Assembly: GCA_947447355.1 (NCBI GenBank)
Contig: CANFJF010000008.1
Span: 1 to 64,000 of the forward strand
From: Comamonadaceae bacterium
GTDB lineage: Bacteria > Pseudomonadota > Gammaproteobacteria > Burkholderiales > Burkholderiaceae_C
Direction of reading: 5' to 3'
Length of the DNA: 64,000 nt
Position numbers and translations under genes: made by a program
The notes under the pieces: model-generated
What the model was told of the DNA's origin: nothing
The model's database searches: none
The model's input: the letters and a program-made list of their open reading frames with translations, nothing else
Shown: one piece after another, positions 42,881 through 54,002 of the stretch
Layout of the letters: each line of letters begins with the position of its first letter
How positions within the stretch are numbered: position 1 is the first letter of the stretch

Positions 42881-42926
42881 AAAGCGACCTGCTGTTCCCT
42901 TGACGGGCGCAGCAGGCCGCTTTTTT
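42881..42926. terminator. Bidirectional intrinsic terminator between cupin gene and rhlE-like gene
   Basis: AAAGCGaCCTGCTG...CAGCAGGcCGCTTTTTT. Confidence 0.75.
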
Positions 42927-42955
42927 AACGAAGGCTGTTAGCGTTCGTGTTGTTA

Positions 42956-44728
42956 TTAACGTCCGTTGAACGAGCCGAAGTTGCCGGAACGGCCTTGCCC
43001 GCCACCACCACCCGAACGTCCGCCACCGCCGCCGCCAGAGCGACCACCGCCGCCACCGCCACCGCCACCGCCGCGGTAGTTACCGCGGTTGCCGCCTGTC
43101 GGCTGGCCGGAAGAAGGGAAGCCTGATGAAACATGGCTGGCCGGTTGGGCATCTTCGTCAAACGACTGCGGGCGCTGGCGCGGCGCCTGCGCTTGCTGCA
43201 TGCGTGGCTGAGCGGGTTGGCCGCCGCCTTGCGAGTAGCCAGTGTTCTGGCGTGGGCCGCGTCCACCGCCGTTATTACCACCGTTACCACCAGCGTTTCC
43301 GCCGCCGTTACCAGCGTAGTTCCCGCCACCGCCATTGCCACCACTGCGACCACGGCCAGTATTGCCGCCACCGTTACCGCCGCCATTGCCGGCGTTGCCA
43401 CCATTACCGCCACCACCATGAGCGCTACGGCCAGGTTGTTGCGGTTTGTTCTCGCGGATGCGCGTCATCATTTCAGAGCGAGCAGCCTTGGCTGCGGCCT
43501 GCATCACGTCACGGCTTGGTGGCTTGCCGAGGCCGCCCCAAATCGTTTGGCGACCCATGGCCAGCGGCTCTGCGCGTTCGTCGGGATCGGCTTCAAAGCC
43601 GGGCACCATCACCACGTCAATGTTTTGCTTGGTGAAGCGCTCGATGTCTTGCATGAAGCCTTCTTCGTCCAAGCAGACCAAGCTGACGGCTTCGCCGCTG
43701 TTGCCGGCGCGGCCGGTGCGGCCAATGCGGTGAACATAGTCTTCGCTGACGTTCGGGATTTCGTAGTTCACCACGTGTGGCAACTCGTCAATGTCGATAC
43801 CGCGGGCCGCGATGTCGGTGGCCACCAGCGCGCGAATGTCGCCGCTCTTGAAGCCTGCCAGCGCTTGCGTGCGGGCGGTCTGGCTCTTGTTGCCGTGCAG
43901 CGCCATGGCTGGAATACCGTTTTTAGTCAGGTGTTCCGCCACGTTGTTGGCGCCGAACTTGGTGCGTGTAAACACCAGCACCTGGCTCCAATTTTGCTCC
44001 GTGATGATGTGCGTGAGCAGCGCCTTTTTCTTGGCACGACCGACCGGGTGAATGGTCTGCGTGATGCGTTGCACCGTGGTGTTGCGCGGTGTGACCTGAA
44101 TCGACACCGGGTCACGCAGCAGGCCATTGGCCAGTTCGCGAATCTCGTCGCTGAAGGTCGCACTGAACAGCAAGGTTTGCTTTTGTTTTGGAACCAGCGC
44201 CAGCACCTTTTTGATGTCATGGATGAAACCCATGTCCAACATGCGGTCGGCTTCGTCCAGAATCAAGATTTGCACTTGGCTCAGGTCCAGCGTGCCTTGG
44301 CTGGCGTGGTCCAGCAGGCGGCCTGGAGTGGCCACCAGAATGTCAACGCCGCGGCGGAGTTTTTCAATTTGCGCGCCCATGCCGACGCCGCCGAACATCA
44401 CCATCGAGGTGAGGTCCAGGTACTTGCCGTAAGTGCGAACGCTTTCTTCGACCTGCGCCGCGAGTTCGCGGGTCGGCGTCATGATCAGCGCGCGCACGGC
44501 ATTGGCGCCGCGTCGGTTGGTCAGGCGTGGCTCTGTTGACAGGCGTTGCAGCAAAGGCAGCGTGAACGCTGCGGTTTTGCCGGTACCCGTCTGGGCGCCG
44601 CCCAGCAAGTCCGTACCGGCCAAAACCGCAGGAATAGCCTGGGCCTGAATCGGGGTGGGTGTGTCATAGCCTTGCTCAAGCACGGCTTTCAGAATGGCCG
44701 GGGCCAAATTCAATTCTTCAAATGTCAT
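42956..44728 (-). CDS. DEAD/DEAH-box RNA helicase (RhlE-like) with Gly/Asn/Arg-rich tail
   Basis: [38 protein letters not shown]...[13 protein letters not shown]...[13 protein letters not shown]-terminal GGNGG/RSGG repeats. Confidence 0.93.
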   Translation of the reverse strand: MTFEELNLAPAILKAVLEQGYDTPTPIQAQAIPAVLAGTDLLGGAQTGTGKTAAFTLPLLQRLSTEPRLTNRRGANAVRALIMTPTRELAAQVEESVRTYGKYLDLTSMVMFGGVGMGAQIEKLRRGVDILVATPGRLLDHASQGTLDLSQVQILILDEADRMLDMGFIHDIKKVLALVPKQKQTLLFSATFSDEIRELANGLLRDPVSIQVTPRNTTVQRITQTIHPVGRAKKKALLTHIITEQNWSQVLVFTRTKFGANNVAEHLTKNGIPAMALHGNKSQTARTQALAGFKSGDIRALVATDIAARGIDIDELPHVVNYEIPNVSEDYVHRIGRTGRAGNSGEAVSLVCLDEEGFMQDIERFTKQNIDVVMVPGFEADPDERAEPLAMGRQTIWGGLGKPPSRDVMQAAAKAARSEMMTRIRENKPQQPGRSAHGGGGNGGNAGNGGGNGGGNTGRGRSGGNGGGGNYAGNGGGNAGGNGGNNGGGRGPRQNTGYSQGGGQPAQPRMQQAQAPRQRPQSFDEDAQPASHVSSGFPSSGQPTGGNRGNYRGGGGGGGGGGRSGGGGGGRSGGGGGQGRSGNFGSFNGR

Positions 44729-45020
44729 TTTTTTGCGTCCTTGGGACGCTTTTGATCGGCCTGTGGGTGCCTTGTTTGAGGCAGCCCGCCAGTGAAAGGC
44801 AGATGGGGTCAGAAGTTGGGCTAAAAACACAACTCAGTCAGAGAAGGTTTGCCCAAATGTTGCAGGCAACTGGAGCCCGACAACCTAAGTATTGTGGCAC
44901 GGAACGATAATCTTGTATTTCGGGCAAAAACCACCAGTTGGTTTGACATGTCGTTTCGGCTCCACATAGCCTCCTCTTTTGCTCCTTTTTGTCGTCCTAT
45001 TTTTTGAGAAGTGATCCCTG

Positions 45021-46682
<1,662 letters not shown>

Positions 46683-46683
46683 T

Positions 46684-46873
46684 GCCCCCACGCTCCCCAC
46701 TGCGTGTGGTTCGCTGCCCCCCTAGGGGGCCGCTGCGCCTGCGGTCTGGCGAAGCCAGTCCCGCGGCCCTGGCTTGGAGCCCCCACGGTCGCTCACTGCG
46801 TGTAGCTTCATGCCCCCCGAGGGGGCCGCTGCGCCTGCGGTCTGGCGAAGCCAGTCCCGCGGCCCTGGCTTGG
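46684..46873. repeat. Two tandem copies of a ~95-bp unit: family-B palindromic head plus GC-rich tail
   Basis: GCCCCCACG[C/G]TC..CACTGCGTGT..TTC.TGCCCCCC.AGGGGGCCGCTGCGCCTGCGGTCTGGCGAAGCCAGTCCCGCGGCCCTGGCTTGG occurs twice. Confidence 0.9.
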
Positions 46874-46898
46874 TTGGGCGTGGAAGGTGCTTGTTTCT

Positions 46899-47435
46899 AT
46901 GAATGAAGATGAAGTTTTGGCGGCTACGCGTCATTGGCTTGAGTCGGCTGTGATTGGGTTGAACCTGTGTCCGTTTGCGAAGGCGGTTTACGTTAAAAAC
47001 CAGGTTCGCTTGGTGGTCAGTCGGGCGCGTCATGCTGACGATTTGCTGGAGGAGTTAGACCGTGAGTTGGACTTGCTTGTGGCCACGCCGGCCGACGAGA
47101 TTGACACCACGTTGCTGATTCACGCCACCTTGTTTGACGACTTTTTGGACTTCAATGATTTCCTCGAAGTGGCTGACGACGTGGTCGAGGAGCACGGGCT
47201 TGAAGGCGTGATCCAACTGGCCAGTTTTCACCCGAAGTTTCAGTTTGACGGCACCGAGCCCGACGACATCAGCAACTACACCAATCGCGCACCCTTCGCC
47301 ATGCTGCATTTGCTGCGCGAAGACAGTGTCGAGCGGGCGGTGGCGGCCTTCCCGGAAGCCGAAGCAATCTTTGAAGAAAACATCAAGACGCTAGAAAAGC
47401 TCGGGCACGCCGGCTGGGAAAAACTGGGCTTGTAG
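46899..47435 (+). CDS. DUF1415 domain-containing protein
   Basis: MNEDEVLAATRHWLESAVIGLNLCPFAKAVYVKNQVRLVVS. Confidence 0.87.
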   Translation: MNEDEVLAATRHWLESAVIGLNLCPFAKAVYVKNQVRLVVSRARHADDLLEELDRELDLLVATPADEIDTTLLIHATLFDDFLDFNDFLEVADDVVEEHGLEGVIQLASFHPKFQFDGTEPDDISNYTNRAPFAMLHLLREDSVERAVAAFPEAEAIFEENIKTLEKLGHAGWEKLGL

Positions 47436-47495
47436 TTCGGCATTGCGCTCGCGCTGATCAATGTGAAGAAGTTCAGCCGTGGGAACTGATCTTCC

Positions 47496-47580
47496 GTCAT
47501 TGCGAGCTGATATTCCGTCATTGCGAGCGTAGCGCGGCAATCCATCGGTCATGGATGGCCGCGCTACGCTCGCCATGACG
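47496..47580. repeat. REP-like element family A (28-nt arms 47518-47545/47551-47578, 26/28 complementary, plus extra half-unit)
   Basis: CGTCATTGCGAGC twice, then TCATTGCGAGCGTAGCGCGGCAATCCAT cggtc ATGGATGGCCGCGCTACGCTCGCCATGA. Confidence 0.88.
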
Positions 47581-47667
47581 AGCCACCAGCGACTGCCGCG
47601 CTTCATCCGCAGGGTCGGCGCGCTTAAGATTCACCCTAGGCAACTCCTGCCACAACAAAGGTGATTG

Positions 47668-48681
47668 ATGCGTTATGTTCTATTGACCGGCGGGGCGGGT
47701 TACATCGGTAGCCACACGTATTTGGCTCTGCACGCGGCGGGTTTGACACCTGTGATTTTGGATGATTTTTCCAACAGCAGCCCGGTGGTGTTGGACCGCT
47801 TGTTGCGCCTCACAGGCCAGCCGGTGTTGTGCGAGCGTGGCTGCGTTGCTGACACGGCGCGGGTGCAGGCGTTGATTGAGCGCTACAAGATGACGGCAGT
47901 GATTCACTTTGCCGGTTTCAAGGCGGTGGGTGAAAGCGTGGCACAACCGCTGAAGTACTACGCCAACAACCTAGGCGGCATGGTCAGCTTGTTGCAGGCG
48001 ATGGATGCTGCTGATTGCCGGACCTTGCTTTTCTCGAGCAGCGCCACTGTTTATGGCGATCCGGCGACGGTGCCCATCACCGAACAGTTTCCGCGCAGCC
48101 ACACCAACCCGTATGGCCACACCAAGCTGGTGTGCGAAGACATGCTGAGCGCGCTGTGTGCCTCCAACCCGGCTTGGCGCGTCGGCGTGCTGCGTTATTT
48201 CAACCCGGTGGGCGCGCACCCCAGCGGCTTGATCGGCGAAGACCCGAGCGGCCTGCCCAACAATTTGATGCCGTATGTTGCCCAAGTGGCGGTCGGCAAG
48301 CGGCCGTTTTTGAATGTCTACGGACGCGATTACGCCACGCCCGACGGCACCGGTGTGCGTGACTACATTCATGTGGAAGACTTGGCAGCGGGTCATGTGG
48401 CGGCGCTGCAAAAGCTGCTGCGCGCAGAGGGTAACTTCACCGTGAATTTGGGGACCGGCCAGGGCTACAGCGTGCTGGAAGTGGTGCGTGCTTTTGAGCA
48501 AGCCAGCGGCCAGCCTGTGCCTTGCCAGTTTGCCCCGCGTCGTGCCGGCGATGTGGCGCAGTGCTATGCCGATGCGACGCTGGCACACAGCCTGCTCAAT
48601 TGGCGCGCAACACGCACGCTAGCTGATATGTGCGGAGACGCTTGGCGCTGGCAAAGCAGCAACCCGGATGGGTACTGCTGA
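47668..48681 (+). CDS. galE: UDP-glucose 4-epimerase
   Basis: MRYVLLTGGAGYIGSHTYLALHAAGLTPVILDDFSNSS...SSSATVYGDPATVPITE...NPYGHTKL. Confidence 0.96.
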   Translation: MRYVLLTGGAGYIGSHTYLALHAAGLTPVILDDFSNSSPVVLDRLLRLTGQPVLCERGCVADTARVQALIERYKMTAVIHFAGFKAVGESVAQPLKYYANNLGGMVSLLQAMDAADCRTLLFSSSATVYGDPATVPITEQFPRSHTNPYGHTKLVCEDMLSALCASNPAWRVGVLRYFNPVGAHPSGLIGEDPSGLPNNLMPYVAQVAVGKRPFLNVYGRDYATPDGTGVRDYIHVEDLAAGHVAALQKLLRAEGNFTVNLGTGQGYSVLEVVRAFEQASGQPVPCQFAPRRAGDVAQCYADATLAHSLLNWRATRTLADMCGDAWRWQSSNPDGYC

Positions 48682-48683
48682 AA

Positions 48684-48850
48684 GAGCGATGGACTGCCGC
48701 GCTGCGCTCGCAGTGACAACATATGCGTCATGGCGAGCGCAGCGCGGCAATAAACCGCCGTCGTTGCGGTTACCACAACGGACATTTCGTCATTGCGAGC
48801 GCAGCGCGGCAATCTATCACCGCGCACCTCCAAGATGGATGGCCGCGCTG
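48684..48850. repeat. Cluster of degenerate REP-like family A units
   Basis: GATGGACTGCCGCGCTGCGCTCGCAGTGAC, CGTCATGGCGAGCGCAGCGCGGCAATAA, CGTCATTGCGAGCGCAGCGCGGCAATCT, GATGGATGGCCGCGCTG. Confidence 0.8.
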
Positions 48851-48895
48851 TTCGATAGCGGGGTATTCACCTTGCAACCAAGCCACAACGGCTAG

Positions 48896-50173
48896 AGTCT
48901 TTCGTTCATACCTGCGCTTGAGGCGGCCCTCGACGCCCTGTCCAATCCTGCGCTGACCTCCGTCGTCCTCGTGACGCGCCCTGACAAAGGCGCCATTGCA
49001 GAAGCTTCCCGCACCTCCAATGAACTGAAGGCGTTAGGTCTGAACAACCAACGCTTGGTGGTCAACGGCGTGTTCCATGCGAGCGACAAGACAGATGCGG
49101 TCGCCAATGCCTTTGAAGCGTTGGGAAGCAAAGCCTTGGATGAGATGCCTGACAACCTGCGCGGGCTGCCACAAGACCAAGTTCCGCTGCGCGCCTTCGA
49201 CACCGTCGGACTGCCGGCCCTGCGTGCCTTGCTCCATTCCAAGACGCATGCAAGCACAAGCGCGTCGCCATTCACGGCGCCCAAAATGAAGCAGGGCATT
49301 GGCTTGGCCGCGCTGGCGGATGAGCTGGCACAGGCCGGTCGCGGTCTCATCATGGTCATGGGCAAGGGCGGCGTCGGCAAGACCACGGTGGCCGCCGCCC
49401 TTGCCTTGGGGTTGGTTCAACGCGGCAAGACCGTGCACCTGAGCACCACCGACCCGGCGGCTCACCTTGCCGGAACACTGGAGGGCGTGGTGGATGGCCT
49501 GCGGGTGGACAGGATTGACCCGCTGGTTGAGACCCAGCGTTATGTCGACAAAATCATGGCGAGCAAAGGCGCCGGGCTGAACGAGCAAGAGAGGGCTTTG
49601 ATGTTGGAAGACCTCAAGTCCCCCTGTACAGAGGAAGTCGCCGTTTTTCATGCGTTCTCACGCGTGGTGAGTGAGGCGCGCAGTGCTTTCGTGGTCTTAG
49701 ACACTGCGCCAACCGGGCACTCCATGCTGCTGATGGATGCCACCGGTGCCTACCACCGCCAGATGCTGCGTGAGTTTGACAGTCACGGCACGGCGCACTT
49801 GGTCACACCGCTGATGCGCTTGCAAGACCCCGCGTACACCAAGATCATTTTGGTCACGCTGCCGGAAACGACGCCCGTGCTGCAGGCCAAACTGCTGCAG
49901 GACGACCTGCGCCGGGCCCACATCGAACCCTTTGCCTGGGTCATCAACAAAAGCATTTTGGCGGCCAACACCCACGACCCGTTATTGCAAGCGCGGTTGA
50001 CGGGTGAAGCCCAGCAGATGGCGAAAGTTGAAAACGGCCTGGCCCAGAAAACCTACGTGTTGCCATGGCTGGCGCAGCCGCCTATTGGGGTGGAAGCGTT
50101 GGGCCAGCTGGTTGCTCGATCCGAGTCAGCAAGGGCACAGCTCTATCAGCGCGACTCTGTCGGCAAGGTGTAG
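48896..50173 (+). pseudogene. arsA: 5'-truncated ArsA-type ATPase (second NTPase half plus linker; first P-loop domain missing)
   Basis: VVLVTRPDKGAIAEASRTSNELKALGLNNQRLVVNGVFHASDK then GRGLIMVMGKGGVGKTTVAAALALGLVQRGKTVHLSTTDPAAHL; only one P-loop, in-frame stop at 48893-48895. Confidence 0.75.
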
Positions 50174-50207
50174 GTGAAAGTGGATGGCGTGACTTCCGGG
50201 CCCCAAC

Positions 50208-51023
50208 ATGTGTGAGCTGCTGGCCATGTCGAGTTCGCAACCGGCAAGGCTGACGTTCTCGCTGCATACTCTGGCCTCGCACGGCGGTGGTGCTGGCAAC
50301 ACGCACGATGGTTGGGGTGTTGCGTTCTATCAGGGCCATGACGTCGCACTGTTCCGCGAACCTGCCGCTGCCGGCGACAGCGCTCTCGTTCGCCATCTCG
50401 AATCTCAAGGGCCGAGTACAAATTTGGCGATCTCGCACATTCGCCGCGCCACCCACGGGGCGGTTCAGCTGTCGAACACTCAACCGTTCGTGCGCGAGCT
50501 CGGCGGCCGCACGCATGTGTTCGCCCACAATGGTCACCTGCCCGGCGTCATGAGCAGTGCGGTCATGGCGGGTGGTCCTTATCGTCCGGTGGGGGAGACC
50601 GACTCCGAGCATGCCTTCTGCGCCTTGCTAGCGCGCCTCAGTATCCTTTGGGAAGCCGCCAACCCGCCGTCTTTAGAGGCGCGCCTGTCGTTGCTGGCCC
50701 AGTTCGCCTCAGACCTGCGCAGCTTCGGGCCGGCCAATTTCCTCTACGCAGACGGCGATGCGCTGTTCGCGCATGGCCACCGGCGCATACAACGCGCGAG
50801 CGGGCATACCGAAGCGCCCGGACTGTGGATGTTGCAACGGCATTGCACGCGCGCTGACCCAGCGTCCGAACACCACGGCGGCGTGTCGGTCGCCGCTGAT
50901 GAGCAGGCGCTGGTGTTGATGGCCAGCGTGCCGCTCTCCGATGCCGCCTGGCGACCGCTGGCCGAGGGCGAACTGGTCGCGGTGCGTGGGGGTGAAGTAG
51001 CTCATTCCCGGCTAGCCCAATGA
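50208..51023 (+). CDS. Class II glutamine amidotransferase (YafJ-like)
   Basis: MCELLAMSSSQPARLTFSL...HDGWGVAFYQG, SHIRRATHG. Confidence 0.9.
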   Translation: MCELLAMSSSQPARLTFSLHTLASHGGGAGNTHDGWGVAFYQGHDVALFREPAAAGDSALVRHLESQGPSTNLAISHIRRATHGAVQLSNTQPFVRELGGRTHVFAHNGHLPGVMSSAVMAGGPYRPVGETDSEHAFCALLARLSILWEAANPPSLEARLSLLAQFASDLRSFGPANFLYADGDALFAHGHRRIQRASGHTEAPGLWMLQRHCTRADPASEHHGGVSVAADEQALVLMASVPLSDAAWRPLAEGELVAVRGGEVAHSRLAQ

Positions 51024-51055
51024 CTGGTGCCTGCTGCGGTTCGGCAGCGCGCGCG

Positions 51056-51508
51056 TCAACATGGTTTGAGTCGAAGTTGTTGGCTGTCGAAAACTTCGAT
51101 CACCACCTCAATGCCCTGACCCACGCTTTGCGTGACGGTGCAAAAACTTTCGAACTGCTCCAGCACGCGGTCTAGGTGTTCCAGCGACGCGGCGGGCACG
51201 CCCAGCGTCAGCACCGCGCGGATTTGCAGCACGCGCAGCCGGCCTTCGCTGTTGCGCCCGACTTGAGCCTTGACGTCACAGCGCAGGGGCTCGGGCGACT
51301 GCTTGAACTTGCGCAGTGCAAACAACAAGGAATCAGCCAGGCAATTTCCCACGGCCGCCGCCAGCAATTGCACGGGTGACGGCCCCAAGCCGCTGCCCAT
51401 GGGCGCGGGTTCGTCGGCCAGTAGAGGCGGCACGCTGCCGCCAAAGCTGACGCTGAACTGGTAATCCTGCTGTTGTTGCAGGCTGACGTTGACCAAGGAT
51501 TCACTCAT
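51056..51508 (-). CDS. OsmC family protein
   Basis: GLGPSPVQLLAAAVGNCLADSLLFALRK...FCTVTQSV; two conserved Cys. Confidence 0.87.
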   Translation of the reverse strand: MSESLVNVSLQQQQDYQFSVSFGGSVPPLLADEPAPMGSGLGPSPVQLLAAAVGNCLADSLLFALRKFKQSPEPLRCDVKAQVGRNSEGRLRVLQIRAVLTLGVPAASLEHLDRVLEQFESFCTVTQSVGQGIEVVIEVFDSQQLRLKPC

Positions 51509-51611
51509 GGGTATTAAGTAGGTTGAGTTGCTGTCTGAAGTGAGGCCGCGCAGCGTTGGTCTCAGGGCTATTTTTTCTCAACCAAGTGCACCCATTTGCC
51601 TTTCCCTTTCT

Positions 51612-51791
51612 TCAACCAGTTGACATTGCGTGGTCGACCGTGCAAATGGAATGTGTGAAGCCACTGCCGCCAGGGGATACGGGGCTGGCACCAGGCACTT
51701 CGGAGAACGACAATTTGGGGCCGGTGGTGATCACCAGATAGTCATAGGCCAAGCGCTGGCCATCTCCCAGCGTCAAGGTCTTGCTGATATT
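51612..51791 (-). pseudogene. Relic of a sulfide:quinone oxidoreductase / flavocytochrome c-like FAD protein
   Basis: Minus-strand translation NISKTLTLGDGQRLAYDYLVITTGPKLSFSEVPGASPVSPGGSGFTHSICTVDHAMSTG* ; YDYLVIxTGPKL...C.VDHA is SQR-like; no flanking intact ORF. Confidence 0.7.
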
Positions 51792-51821
51792 GTTTTATCG
51801 GCGCCCGGGTTGTGCGCAGAA

Positions 51822-51905
51822 CACCAGAGCAGCCGAGCCTAACTGGCCCAAAAGTTAGGCATCAGCGAACGCTCGCCCTACCGCAAGCTCAAGGCGCAGG
51901 GTTGA
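51822..51905 (+). pseudogene. Relic of the C-terminal Fis-type HTH of an NtrC-family regulator
   Basis: SSRA*LAQKLGISERSPYRKLKAQG*; resembles the terminal HTH (LGISRxTLYRKLK) of sigma-54 activators. Confidence 0.55.
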
Positions 51906-51936
51906 GAGTTCAACCCGCGCGGCATCGCTGCTGGGC

Positions 51937-52554
51937 TCAGAGCTTCTGGGCAACAAAGCCGACCAAAGCAGACATCCCTTTGTGGCCGGCCCCCTCGTCA
52001 ACTTCAGCCGTGTAGGTTTTGATGTTCAGCACTTTGTAGTTTGAAAAAGCAGACAGCAGCAACTCCTCGTCATACAGATGGTCGAGCTCTCCGGGACCTC
52101 CTGTTTTGTACTGAAGTTGGTCTTTGCCATAACCCTGGATAAGCAAGACACCACCGGGTTTCAGGGCTTGGTCCATCTTGGCAAACAGCGCCGACCTTGA
52201 CGCAGGGTCCACAAATTGGAAGAAGACGCCCACAACGTTGTCGTAGCGATGCGGTGCCCAGTCAAACGATTCCCAGTCGGTGCAGTGGTAGTTCACCTTG
52301 ACGCCGTGCTTGTCGGCCAACTGCTGAGCCTTCTGAACACCCACGGGGGAAAAATCAAAGGCATCTGTGTCAAAACCTTGTTTGGCCAGCCAGACGCTGT
52401 TGCGGCCTTCGCCATCTGCCAGCGACAAGGTTTTTCCCGCTTTCAGACTTGGCGTCATGTCAGCCAGGTAGGCATTGGGTGATTCTCCGAAGAGATAACC
52501 CTTAGCAGAAAAACGTGAGTTCCAACGGGCGAGTGGGTTGATGAATGTGGTCAT
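51937..52554 (-). CDS. Class I SAM-dependent methyltransferase (TehB-like)
   Basis: NPLARWNSRFSAKGYLFGESPNAYL...LSLADGEGRNSVWLAKQGFDTDAFDFSPVGVQKAQQLA. Confidence 0.87.
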   Translation of the reverse strand: MTTFINPLARWNSRFSAKGYLFGESPNAYLADMTPSLKAGKTLSLADGEGRNSVWLAKQGFDTDAFDFSPVGVQKAQQLADKHGVKVNYHCTDWESFDWAPHRYDNVVGVFFQFVDPASRSALFAKMDQALKPGGVLLIQGYGKDQLQYKTGGPGELDHLYDEELLLSAFSNYKVLNIKTYTAEVDEGAGHKGMSALVGFVAQKL

Positions 52555-52560
52555 GATTTT

Positions 52561-53463
52561 TCAGAGGGCGTTGAGAGGGATCTTCGCGTAAGCGATGCCG
52601 TTTTCTTCTTTGGGTGGAAGTTCTCCGGCGCGGATGTTGATCTGCACCGCTGGCAAAATCAGCACCGGCATTTCCAGCGTGTCATCTCGCTTGGTGCGCA
52701 TCGCAACGAATTCCTGTTCGGTGATGCCGTCATGTACATGGATGTTGCTCGCGCGTTGCTGCGCGACGGTGGTCTCAAAGGTGACCGCTCGGTTGTTGGG
52801 CGGATAGTCATGGCACATGAACAACCGAGTCTCAGGCGGCAAGCTTAGAATTTTTCGGGTTGATGCGTAAAGTGTTTTTGCATTCCCGCCAGGAAAGTCG
52901 CAGCGGGCAGTGCCCACATCGGGCATGAACAAGGTGTCGCCCACCAGCACGGCATCCCCAAATTGGTAAGCGACGCAAGCAGGGGTGTGTCCTGGAACGT
53001 ACAGGATTTTTCCGACCATCGAGCCAACCCGAATCTCTTCATCTTCTTTGAACAGGTGGTCGAATTGAGAGCCGTCCAGCTTGAACTCGGGCTCTAGGTT
53101 GAAGATGCCTTTGAATACTTTTTGCACGGCTGTGATGTGGTCCCCAACCGCGGTTTTTCCACCCAACTGGGCCTTCAGGTAAGGCGCTGCACTGAGGTGG
53201 TCCGCATGGGCATGCGTCTCCAGAATCCACTCGACTTGAAGCTCATTGGCGCGCACATAGTCGATGACTTTGTCTGCCGTTGTGTGGCGAGTCCGCCCGG
53301 ACTTCGGGTCGTAGTCCAACACCGAATCAACGATGGCACACGAGCTACCGCGTCCCTGATGCACAACGTAAGTCACAGTCCAAGTACCGGGGTCAAAAAT
53401 GCCGTGAACTTCGGGCTTGAACGCAGGGGTCACCATAAAACAATCCTTCAATGAGTTATTCAT
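52561..53463 (-). CDS. MBL-fold metallohydrolase, persulfide dioxygenase-like (ETHE1/Blh type)
   Basis: ETHAHADHLSAAPYLK, YVPGHTPACVAYQFGDAVLVGDTLFMPDVGTARCDFPGG, LFMCHDYPP. Confidence 0.88.
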   Translation of the reverse strand: MNNSLKDCFMVTPAFKPEVHGIFDPGTWTVTYVVHQGRGSSCAIVDSVLDYDPKSGRTRHTTADKVIDYVRANELQVEWILETHAHADHLSAAPYLKAQLGGKTAVGDHITAVQKVFKGIFNLEPEFKLDGSQFDHLFKEDEEIRVGSMVGKILYVPGHTPACVAYQFGDAVLVGDTLFMPDVGTARCDFPGGNAKTLYASTRKILSLPPETRLFMCHDYPPNNRAVTFETTVAQQRASNIHVHDGITEQEFVAMRTKRDDTLEMPVLILPAVQINIRAGELPPKEENGIAYAKIPLNAL

Positions 53464-53472
53464 AGTTTATAG

Positions 53473-53497
53473 ATTGACCACGCAATTCGCCGTCAAT
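53473..53497. promoter_or_regulatory. ATTGAC-N13-GTCAAT inverted repeat in the divergent MBL/YeeE promoter region
   Basis: Direct reading; candidate -35 TTGACC/-10 TAGACT overlap on + strand. Confidence 0.4.
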
Positions 53498-53549
53498 AGA
53501 CTATCGGCAATCTGAACAAACCTTTTTGCGACAACAGCAAGGATTCAAC

Positions 53550-54002
53550 ATGACGATAGATTGGACTCACTTTACCCCGTGGACGTCTTTGAGTGGCGGC
53601 CTGATACTCGGCTTGGCATCGGCATTTTTCATTTTGATCAATGGACGTATTCTGGGTATCAGTGGCATTCTGGGTGGACTGTTGATGCCTCAACGGGGGG
53701 ATGTCGGTTGGCGGCTATCTTTTTTAGCAGGCATCGCTTTTGCACCGTTGGCGTTGTCTGCGATCGTGCCTTCTGGTTTCATTCAGGCACCGCGCATTGA
53801 CGCCAGTTTTGTCGTGATTGCTGTAGCCGGGTTGTTGGTCGGCTTTGGCACCCGATATGGCTCTGGCTGCACCAGCGGGCATGGTGTGTGCGGCCTTTCG
53901 CGCATGTCGCGCCGGTCGCTGGCGGCCACGCTGACTTTCATGGTGATTGGCTTTTTGACGGTCTTTGTGATCCGCCACTTGTTTCAAGGGGCCCCAGCAT
54001 GA
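53550..54002 (+). CDS. YeeE/YedE family membrane protein (sulfur transporter-like), first half
   Basis: [30 protein letters not shown]. Confidence 0.9.
   Translation: MTIDWTHFTPWTSLSGGLILGLASAFFILINGRILGISGILGGLLMPQRGDVGWRLSFLAGIAFAPLALSAIVPSGFIQAPRIDASFVVIAVAGLLVGFGTRYGSGCTSGHGVCGLSRMSRRSLAATLTFMVIGFLTVFVIRHLFQGAPA

Noticed and set aside
43133-44539. 468-aa plus-strand ORF antisense to the RhlE-like helicase
   Set aside because: Translation is repeat-shadow of the Gly-rich tail and helicase domain; no family resemblance.
46684-46873. Possible CRISPR array
   Set aside because: Only two ~95-bp contiguous units with no unique spacers and no cas genes; it is a tandem repeat.
48896-50173. Arsenic resistance operon
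   Set aside because: Only a truncated arsA is present; no arsB/arsC/arsD, and the ArsR-family gene at 62792 lacks the ELCVCDL motif and lies in a sulfur-gene context.
51585-51680. A frame-shifted SQR C-terminus (RNVNWLKKGKGKWVHLVEKK)
   Set aside because: The reading in another frame is suggestive but too short to assign; not claimed as part of the relic.
51556-51842. Short plus-strand ORFs in the track (51556-51741, 51630-51842)
   Set aside because: They read antisense through the SQR-like relic; no independent coding support.
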